From Bettongia penicillata ogilbyi (lineage: Eukaryota > Chordata > Mammalia > Diprotodontia > Potoroidae), in assembly GCA_023548195.1 (NCBI GenBank), contig JAJHZJ010000269.1, positions 558,001-622,000 of the forward strand: DNA of 64,000 nucleotides, read 5' to 3'. Shown in pieces: positions 44,065 to 52,330 of this stretch. The notes beneath the pieces were generated by a model, which made no database searches, had not been told where the DNA came from, and worked only from the letters and a program-made list of their open reading frames with translations. Each line of letters begins with the position of its first letter. Position 1 is the first letter of the stretch. Made by a program: the position numbers and the translations under genes.

Positions 44065-44520
44065 TTTTTTCCCTCTCCAGGGGAGTGATCAGGGAGGAAT
44101 AGAATTTCTGATGTGAGGGCTTGCTGAATTCCTTTCAGGTCTGCTCATCCATTTGTCACTCACCTCTCACCTGTGACTCAAAGAAACTATAACATATGTA
44201 GTGGCCACACTGGGAAAGTTATCTCAGCATATGGGTTGCTGGTTGCAGGTTGAAGGTAATCTACAGGTTTTAAAATAATCAGTGAGGTATAGGGATGTCT
44301 ACCTCAAGCATATGAAGACTACCCTGGCACAATGAGTGAATGAGAACACTTTATTCCAACAGCCATGAAGGTGGCTGAAGCCATTTCTGTGGCATGCTTA
44401 GAGCTTGATCAGACATCAAATACCCCAAGATCCTCCATTTCATTCTGATACATTACCAGTCCTCTTAACTTTTATATTGCCATTGGACTTCTGTGACTCT
44501 GGAAGAGTTTAACTCAGATC
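44065..44520 (+). repeat. Unclassified ~0.5-kb repeat, partner of 8500-9075
   Basis: GATCAGGGAGGAATAGAATT, GTCTGCTCATCCATTTGTCA, ACTCACCTCTCACCTGTGAC, TAGTGGCCACACTGGGAAAG, CAGCCATGAAGGTGGCTGAA, TTGATCAGACATCAAATACC and TTGCCATTGGACTTCTGTGA keep the block order of 8500-8845. The tail is missing. Confidence 0.6.
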
Positions 44521-44854
44521 TCATTTTATTAAGTATATTTAGCATATGGTACTGATGGTATGTGTGTCCTATTTTATTTTCCAACTACATATACTTAAGA
44601 ACTCTTCCTTTTTTTTTTTTGAGAATGTGAAATATCCTGGTTTTCTGCTAACCTTTGTGTTCATTCTTTATCTTCTTCAGTGACTTATATATGCATAAAT
44701 TATGTGATGATGCCTCTTTTCTTAAGTTTCTTCTTTGTATATATTCTTTCAATAAGCTCATCTTGTTTGTCTTTTACTTTTTTGTTTGTGTTTGTGGTTA
44801 TTGTTTTAGTTTGAGATCTGCTTTTCTGGTTGCCTTCTGAATACACTCACATAC

Positions 44855-45400
44855 GTGTCGCACCAGCTGTTCAGACTTAACGTGTACAAACATGTACAAA
44901 CATGTTATTATCCCCGCCCCCCCAATCGATTCCTGTCCTTGACAGGGGGTCTTCCTTGACTCCTACTTATCCTTATATAACAAATGAGTGACCAACCATC
45001 CCCAGGTGCATGCCTCATGAACTGGCGCAGAGAAATGTGATGGTTGAAAAGTTGGTGACAACTCCATAATTTAGTTATCCTAAAATTCACTGATGCATCT
45101 GTTAGCTATAGTGTTACAGGAACAAGACCCTGTCAGCATTTCCATTATAAACAATGTGTATAACGTGACTGTAAAAACCCACTCCAGGCTGGAATTCAGA
45201 ATAAAGATTCAGGGTTACAATAAATAACTTGGTCTGTCAGGCACTGGCTAGACAATAGGCTGGACTTGACCTATTGGTGAAATTCCTCATCTGGAGGGGA
45301 TTGTTTGAATAATGTAGCTAAAGGCTCAGTTTAACATGCCCAAAGAGGGATTTCCCCTCCTGAAATGCCCTGTGAAAAGCCACATGCCCTTTGCAAAAAA
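44855..45400 (+). other. Weak LTR-like segment
   Basis: The stretch is less AT-rich than its flanks and has CTTATATAAC (44970-44979) as a TATA-like box and AATAAA at 45200 and 45219. This could be a solo LTR of an endogenous retrovirus. The ends are not defined, no duplication was seen and no retroviral gene is nearby, so this is a suggestion only. Confidence 0.2.
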
Positions 45401-46205
45401 TTCCAAATATCTATATTTCAATGATTTGAAAGGGGAATGATATGTTTTTAATAAACCAAGACTTAAAAGCGCTTATTCTTTACACTTTTCTAACTCACAA
45501 AGAAATATGGATTAATAGTCAAGGATTTAAAGTTACCTGTATACATCATCTTCAAATAAGTGCTTCTGGAACTAGGAAGCAAAAAAAGTTTATCTGTGCC
45601 AACAAACAAGACAAGATCTTAATGACCCACATTACACAAAGAAGGGATGCTTGCTCATTCTCTCTTTAAGGCCATAGGCGTTTCTTGGTACTTTTGTACC
45701 TTTTGCAAAATATCCTTTCTCACACATACTCTTGCCAAGAGTGTAAATCTATTTTTTCCCACACTGTTTCTTTCAGTGCTAGAAAACCACTTCAATATCC
45801 TCTTCATAGCTGTCCTTTGAAGTTGTACATTATTTTTTTCCTCCCAGAAAACTCAAACTCCTTCCTCCTTGCCACTGGACCAAATTTCTTTGAGTTTCAG
45901 CTAATTTCCATGAATCATTTATTTAAAGTTGGGCACTTTGCAAATGAGTGTTCCCTGTTCTGAAGTAAGGTAATCCAAGACTAAATCTTAAAATTCAGAC
46001 TAACAATATTATGATAATTCAGGTAGATAATGCCTCAATTTTGTGTGTTAATCTACATTCTTTTGTATTTCCTCTAGCATCCTTTTCTCCCAGCCCCCTA
46101 ATAGTCTAGAATATGGATTATGGAACTGGGATTTCTTTTTTATGAGGAAGGAAACTTCTGCCTTACAATCGTAAAAATTTGCTTAGGGAATTGCAAAGCT
46201 AATTG
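45401..46205. other. No feature seen
   Basis: Open frames at 45442-45669 and 45685-45963 have no recognisable domain or motif. Confidence 0.45.
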
Positions 46206-46224
46206 ACTTTGTTCACAATCAATC

Positions 46225-46330
46225 AATACATATACCTATATACATACATACCTATATATATGATATATATGTGTGTATATGTGTGTGTGTATATATATAT
46301 ATATGTATATATATACATATATATATATGT
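46225..46330. repeat. TATACA/TATGTG simple repeat
   Basis: Alternating TA, TG and CA words including a (TA)n core. Confidence 0.9.
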
Positions 46331-46688
46331 AGTTAGAAACCTTTTTCTTTGGTCTTTCATATGTATTCCATCAAGTCTAATGATTGCATTTCCTTAACAT
46401 AGTTGTAGTATACTCTCATGTGATCTTGAATGGACTTCCTTCACTTTGAGGCTCTGTTTTTGGCTCCCTGAAGTTTTGTTTTGTTTTGTTTTTTCCTCCT
46501 TTTCACCTGAAAACTCTGAATCATGGATATTATATTTTTGTTTCCAACTGGAGATGCTTTTCAGGAAATGACTAGTGAATTCCTTTGCAATATTCTTTTT
46601 CTTTCTCTCTCTGTTTTTCATAGTTTCGGGACTTTTTTTAATGGTGTCTTGAAATATGGAATAAAAGCTTTTTAATTTGGTCAGGCTT

Positions 46689-46691
<3 letters not shown>

Positions 46692-46782
<91 letters not shown>
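46692..46782. repeat. (CT)45 microsatellite
   Basis: 91 uninterrupted bases of CT, followed by imperfect TCTG and TCTC words to about 46850. The RERE/SLSL translations are by-products. Confidence 0.97.
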
Positions 46783-46786
<4 letters not shown>

Positions 46787-46931
46787 CTGTCTATTCTCCA
46801 TTTCTTTCTGTCGTTCTATCACTGTCTCTCTCTCTGTCTCTCTTTCTGCACCACACTCCAGTATCTTCTTTCCATTTTATTCTTCAAGAGTTCGAATTTT
46901 ATTTTTTTTATCTCAGGAGAGGGGTTGGAGC

Positions 46932-46942
46932 CAAGATGGTGG
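46932..46942 (+). promoter_or_regulatory. YY1-like site at HAL1-d 5' end
   Basis: CAAGATGGTGG at the same offset as in the younger HAL1 copies, kept although the 5'UTR around it has changed. Confidence 0.45.
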
Positions 46943-47505
46943 AGTAACAGCACAGATGTTCTAGAGTGTTCCCTCCAAGTCCAACCAAGTATCTGTAAAA
47001 AATGACTCTAAAAAAAATTATGGAACTGCAGAACCCAAAGAATGATGAAGTTAAGCAAATCTCCAGCAGAGGACAGCCTGGAAGGTCTCCTGGAAGTGCA
47101 TATTGAGCCCTGCTAGGAGCAGAGTGCAGCTCAGTGTGGGACACACCGGCAGAGGTAGGACCAGAGCAGGCCTTGGGGGAATTCAATCTCTCACATCTGT
47201 GGTGGTTTCCAGATATCACGACCCCAAAATGACAGGGAAAAATTGGAAAGTTAATGGAAAAAACATGTGGGACTTGTGTGAAATAGTAAAGTGGTTAGAC
47301 CACAGCCCCAGTGCTGCAGTAGAGGTAGGCATTGGAAAACTCATAGCAGCCACAGTAGCAGCAGGAACAGTTGCATTGACTGTTTCTGGAATTCTAATCC
47401 CACAAATTATGGGGGTATAGAGATACTGACAGTATAACCCCAACCCCACTGGAGACAGAGAACTACCTTAATAAAGGGTTCAAAGAAAAGCAAATGACAA
47501 GGGAA

Positions 47506-48252
47506 ATGAGCAAAAGTCAGAAAAAAGAATCAGATTATAGATTCTGACTTTGGTGACAAGGAAGACCAAAACATACAAAAAGAAGACGACAAAATCAAAG
47601 CTCCTCTATCCAAAGTCTCCAAGAAAATTATGAATACATTTCACACCATGGAAGAGCTGAAAATGGATTTTAAAAATCAAGTAAGAGAAGTAGAGCAAAA
47701 ATTGGAAACAGAAATGATAGTGATGCAAGAAAATCATGAAAAATAAGTCAATTATGGCTAAAAGGGACCAAAAAATGCTGAAGAAAACACGAATTTAGAC
47801 AATAGAGTAATGCAAATAAAAAAAGAGATCCAAAAAGTCAATGAAGAGAAGAATGCTTTAAAAAGCAGAATTAGCCAGATGGAAAAGGAGGACCAAAAGT
47901 TCACTGAAGAAAATAATTCCTTAACGGTCAAAATGGAGCAGAGGGAAGGTCATGACTTTATGAAAAATCAAGATATTATAAAACAAAAACAAAGGAATGA
48001 AAAATAGCAGACAATGTGACATATCTCCTTGGAAAAATAACTGACATGGGAAATAGACCCAGGAGAAACAATTTAAAAATTATGGCAATACCTGAAGGCC
48101 ATCATCAAAAAATCAACCTAGGCATCATCTTTCAAGAAATTATACAGGAAAAATGCCTTAATATTCTAGAACCAGAGGGTAAAATAAATATTGAAAGAAT
48201 CCACATATCACCTCCTGAAAGAGATAATCTCAAAATGAAAGCTAATAGAAAT
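47506..48252 (+). pseudogene. HAL1-d ORF1, heavily decayed
   Basis: A possible start at 47506 (MSKSQKKESDYR) soon meets a stop. The coiled coil is visible in pieces: 47650-47740 (EELKMDFKNQVREVEQKLE) and 47810-48007 (KKEIQKVNEEKNALKSRISQ, MEKEDQKFTEENNSLTVKME). The RRM-like part is in the frame from 48016: MGNRPRRNNLKIMAIPEGH, then FQEIIQEKCLNILEPEGKIN and ERIHISPPERD. An open frame of 168 codons (48016-48522) starts here and runs on into antisense HAL1-e sequence, so its second half is not protein-derived. At least three stops or shifts precede it. Confidence 0.75.
48241..48252. repeat. Target-site duplication of HAL1-e, left copy
   Basis: GCTAATAGAAAT, repeated exactly at 51027-51038. The next bases are the element's T-rich end. 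Confidence 0.85.
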
Positions 48253-49062
48253 TTTTTTAATAAATTTATTTATTTAATTTTTTACATTAATTTTCACAAA
48301 ATTTTGGGTTCCAAATATTCTCCCCATTTATCCCCTCCCCCACCCCAATACAACAATCATTCTAATTTTCTCTATCACCAATCTGCCCTCTTTTCTATCA
48401 TCCATCCCTTCTCTTGCCCCCATCTTCTCTTTTGTCCTGTAGGGCCAGATGACTTTCTATTCCCGGTTAGCTGTATTTCTTATTTCCTAGTAGCAAGAAC
48501 AATACTCAACAGTTGTTCCTAAAACTTTGAGTTCCAAATGCTCCCCATCCCTCCCTTTGGGAAGGCAGGCAATTCAATATAGGCCATATCTGTGTAGTTT
48601 TGCAAATGACTTCGATAACAGTCGTGTTGTGTAAGACTAACTGTATATCCCTCCATCCAATTCTGCCCCCCATTGTTTCTATTCTGTCTTTTGATCCTGT
48701 CCCTCCCCGAGTGTTGACTTCAAATTGCTCCCTTCTCCCATTGCCCTCCCTTCCATTATCTCTCCCTCCCTGCTTATCTCCTTCTCTTCTCCCCCAATTT
48801 CCTGTACTGTAAGATACGTTTTCATACCAAAATGAGTGTGCATTTTACTCCTTCCTTTAGTCGAATGTGATGAGGGTAAACTTCATGTTTTTTCTCAGAT
48901 CTCCTCTTTTTCCCTCCACTAAAAAGTCTCCTGCTTGCCTCTTGAATGAGATATAATTTACCCCATTCCATTTCACCCTCTCTCCTCCCACTACATTTCT
49001 CTCTCACCATTTCCCTTAATTTCTTTTAAGACATGGTCTCATCCTATTCAATTCACTCTGTG

Positions 49063-49155
49063 CTCTCTCTCTCTCTCTGTGCGTGCATGTGTGTATGTGT
49101 GTGTGCAGGCACGCATGTACATATGTGTGTGGGTGTTTGTACATCTGCGTGTGGT
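49063..49155. repeat. TG-rich microsatellite inside HAL1-e 3'UTR
   Basis: CT units, then TGTG, CATG and TGCG words, at the position equivalent to 23388-23452. Confidence 0.9.
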
Positions 49156-49302
49156 CCCACCAACTACCCAGATACTGAAACTTTTTAAGAGTTGCAAATA
49201 TTGTCTTTCCATGTAGGAATGTAAACAGTTCACCTAAGTCGCTTATGACTTCTTTTTGCTGTTTATTTTTTCATGCTTCTTCTCATTCTTGTGTTTGAAA
49301 GT

Positions 49303-50384
49303 CAAATTTTCTTTTCAGCTCTGGTCTTTTCATCAAGAATGCTTGAAAGTCCTCTGTTTCATTGAAGGACCATATTTTCCCCTGAAGTATTATACTCGGT
49401 TTTGCTGTGTAGGTGATTCTTGGATTTAGTCCTAGTTCCTTTGACTTCTGGAATATCCTGTTCCACTCCCTTCGATCCCTTCATGTAGAAGCTGCTAGAT
49501 CTTGTGTTATCCTGATTGTATTTCCACAGAACTGGAATTGTTTCTTTCTAACTGCTTGCAAGATTTTCTCCTTGAGCTGGGAGTTCTGGAATTTGGCCAC
49601 AATGTTCCTAGGAGTTTCTCTTTTTTGGATCTCTTTCAGGCAGTGATCGATGGATTCTTTCAATACTTGTTTTGCCCTCTGGTTGTAGAATGTCAGGGAA
49701 GTTTTTCTCAATAATTTCATGGAAGATGATGTCTAGGCCCTTTTTTTGATCATGACTTTCAGGTAGTCCCATAATTTTTAAATTGTCTCTCCTGGATCTA
49801 TTTTCCAGGTCAGTTGTTTTTCCCATGGGATATTTCACATTCTCTTTCATTTTTTCCTTCTTTTGGTTTTGTTTGGTGATTTCTTGGTTTCTCAGAAAGT
49901 CATTAGACTCCATCTGTTCCATTCTAATTTTGAGAGAACTATTATCCTCAGTGAGATTTTGAACCTCTTTTTCCATTTGGCTAATTCTGCTTTTGAAAGC
50001 ATTCTTCTCCTCATTGGCTTTTTGAACGTCTTTTGCCAATTGAGTTAGCCTATTTTTCAAGGTGTTATTTTCTTCAGCATTTTTGGGGTTCTCCTTTACC
50101 AAGGTATTGATCCGTTTTTCATACTTTTCTTACATCTCTCTCGTTCCTCTTGCCAGTTTTTCCTCCACCTGTCTAACTTGCTTTTCAAAATCCTTTTTGA
50201 GCTCTTCCAAGGCCTGAGCCCACCTGACATCCCCCTCTGATGTCTGGGATACAGAGGCCCCACCCTCCACATCTTTCCCTAATGGTAAGAATATTTCTTT
50301 GTCTTTAGTATTGATAGGCAGGAACATTTGCACCCGCTCAAAGAAGCTCTCTATAGTCTCATTTTTCTTCCCTATTCTGGGCAT
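49303..50384 (-). pseudogene. HAL1-e ORF1, broken by stops and a frameshift
   Basis: The start at 50384 gives MPRIGKKNETIESFFERVQM, almost the N-terminus of HAL1-a. A TAA at about 50130 replaces the glutamine of the 'REMQEKYEK' motif. The same frame then stays open from 50102 to 49608 (coiled coil NRLTQLAKDVQKANEEKNAF, RRM-like ENRSRRDNLKIMGLPESHD). One extra base in the A run near 49625 shifts the frame; 49720-49481 continues RNIVAKFQNSQLKEKILQAV and GNTIRITQDLAAST, ending in a TGA where the other copies have leucine. Only three visible lesions, so it is among the better preserved copies, but not functional. Confidence 0.86.
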
Positions 50385-51005
50385 TTTCCCAGCCAGTTAC
50401 TTGGCTTCTGAGATTTCTGTCCACCCCTGCCTAGATCTACCCAGCTAGTGCTTGGGGTCTGAGATTCAAATGCTCCTCCCCAGCCTCAGGGCTTTCAATG
50501 GTGGGTGCGGATTCTATTCAATGTGAGCTTAAGTTCTGGTGCTTGGGTGGGGACAGGGCCACCTCCCAGGCTCAGTTCCCTCAGAGGGTTTACGCCGAGA
50601 CCTTCAATACTGGAGCCCGTGCCTGCTGCTTGGGGAGTCCTGGGCTGCTGCCACTGCCTCTGCCACTATCTCTGCTGCTGCCTCCCAAGGGGGTCCGAGT
50701 CATGGAAACACCCCTCTCGGCCAGCCCAGAAGTCTGTCTCAATGACCTGGAGAGCCTGTGGGTGGAGGGACCTTCTTGGCCTCCGAAGGTTCCATCCCTG
50801 AAGCCTTCTCAGATCTGCTCCTCTGGGCTCTGCTGTCCGGATCGCGATGGACCCCCGGGGATTACTTTCCAGGGCTCTCTGGAACGGAAATCTCTTCCAC
50901 TGTGTTTCTGCATGCCTTGCAGTGCTCCATAATTTGTGGGGAGTTCTTTTTACAGGAAATTTATGGGCTGTGGATTCGGAGCTAGCATACGTGAGTCTTT
51001 CTACT

Positions 51006-51016
51006 CCACCATCTTG
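51006..51016 (-). promoter_or_regulatory. YY1-like site at HAL1-e 5' end
   Basis: CAAGATGGTGG on the minus strand near the element start. Confidence 0.5.
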
Positions 51017-51026
51017 GCTCCTCCTT

Positions 51027-52330
51027 GCTAATAGAAATATTATAGCCAAATTTCAGAGCTCCCATGTCAAGGAGAAAATATTGTAAGCAGTCAGAGAGAA
51101 ATAATTTGAGTATTGTGGAAATACCATCAGTATAACACAAGATCTAGCAGCTTCTACATTAAGTCATCACAGGGCTTAGGATGTGATATCTGCGAGGTCA
51201 AAGGAGCTAGGATTAAAACAAATAATAACCTATCCAGCAAAACTGATTATAGTACTTCAGGGGAGAAAAATGGTTATTCAGTGAAGCAGAGGACTTTCGA
51301 GAATTCTTGATTTAAAGATCAGAGCTGAATAGAGAATTTTGACTTTTAACCACAAGAATCAAGAGAAGCATGAAAAGCTAAACACTAAAGAGAAACCATA
51401 AAGAACTTACTAAAGTTGAACTGTTTACATTCCTATATGGAAAGATAATCGTTGTAACTCTTGAGACTTTTTTCAGTGTAAGAGTAGTTGGAGGGATGAT
51501 ATCTGTATAGAGAGAGGGCAGAGGGTGAATTGAATAGGAAGGGATGATACCTTAAAAAGATAAAATTAAGGGGTGAGATATATTGGGAGGGAAAAGGAGA
51601 AATAGAATGGGATAAATTTTCACTCACATAAAAGAGACAAGAAAAAGCTTTTTGGTCGAGGGGAAGGAAGGGAATGTGAGAGAGAAAAAGTGAACCTTAC
51701 TCACATCACACTTGCCTTAAGAAAGGGATAACATGCACACTCAATTTGGTATGAAAATCTATCTTACACTACAGGAAAATAGGAGAGAAGGGGATTAGGG
51801 GTGTGGTGGATTATAAAAGGGAGGGCAAATGGGAGGATGGAGTAATTAGAAGTAAACAATTTTGAGGAGGAATATAATCAAAAGAGAGAATAGAATAATT
51901 GGGGAGCTGGATAGGGAGGAGAGAAATGTAGTTAGTCTTTCACAACATGACTTTTGTAGAAGTTTTTTGCATAACTACACATATGCAACATATATTTGAC
52001 TTCTCAGTGAGGACTGGGTGGTGAGGGAGGAAGGGAGAGAAGTTGGAACTCAAAATTTTAAAAACAAATGCTATTTTTTTACATGCAACTGAGAAATAAG
52101 ATACACTCTTAATGGGGTATAGATATCTATTTGGCTTTCAAGAAAATAGAAGAGATGGGGATAAGAGAAGGCAGTGATGTGATAGAAGGGTGGGAAAGGG
52201 GTAATCAAAATGCTTGCTATCTTGGGGTGGGCAGAGGGAAGAGATGGGGAGAAAATTTGGAGCTCAAAATCCTGTGGGAATGGGTGTTGAAAACTAAAAA
52301 TAAATAAATTTCTAAAAATTAAACAACACA
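51027..52330 (+). mobile_element. HAL1-d (outer), 3' part: end of ORF1, 3'UTR and tail
   Basis: After GCTAATAGAAAT (second copy of the duplication) come ORF1 C-terminal blocks (CAAGATCTAGCAGCTTCTAC at 51138), then the 3'UTR: AGCATGAAAAGCTAAACACT, AAATCTATCTTACACTACAG, TCTTTCACAACATGACTTTT, ending AATTTGGAGCTCAAAATCCT and AAAATAAATAAATTTCTAAA. It lacks the long CA tract of the young copies. Confidence 0.8.

Larger units (their letters stand above)
46919..48252 (+). mobile_element. HAL1-d (outer), older subfamily, 5' part
   Basis: Begins GAGGGGTTGGAGCCAAGATG. Its 5'UTR (to about 47505) differs from that of the young copies and is less GC-rich. Diverged ORF1 follows. It is interrupted at 48252 by HAL1-e and continues at 51027 with ATTATAGCCAAATTTCAGAG, the next coding block (RNIIAKFQSS in translation). 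The younger inner copy and the older outer copy give the order of insertion. Confidence 0.8.
48253..51026 (-). mobile_element. HAL1-e (inner), antisense full-length copy inside HAL1-d
   Basis: On the minus strand it runs from AAGGAGGAGCCAAGATGGTG at 51026, through a GC-rich 5'UTR of about 0.64 kb, ORF1 from 50384, a 3'UTR, to GGAACCCAAAATTTTGTGAA and a short A-rich tail at 48253-48280. It has 12-bp flanking repeats. The 3'UTR matches that of HAL1-a and HAL1-b over its length, including the CA-rich block at 49063-49155. About 2.77 kb. Confidence 0.9.

Noticed and set aside
46394..46822. 142-codon minus-strand frame with an RE dipeptide run
   Set aside because: It is the translation of the (CT)n microsatellite and pyrimidine-rich flanks.
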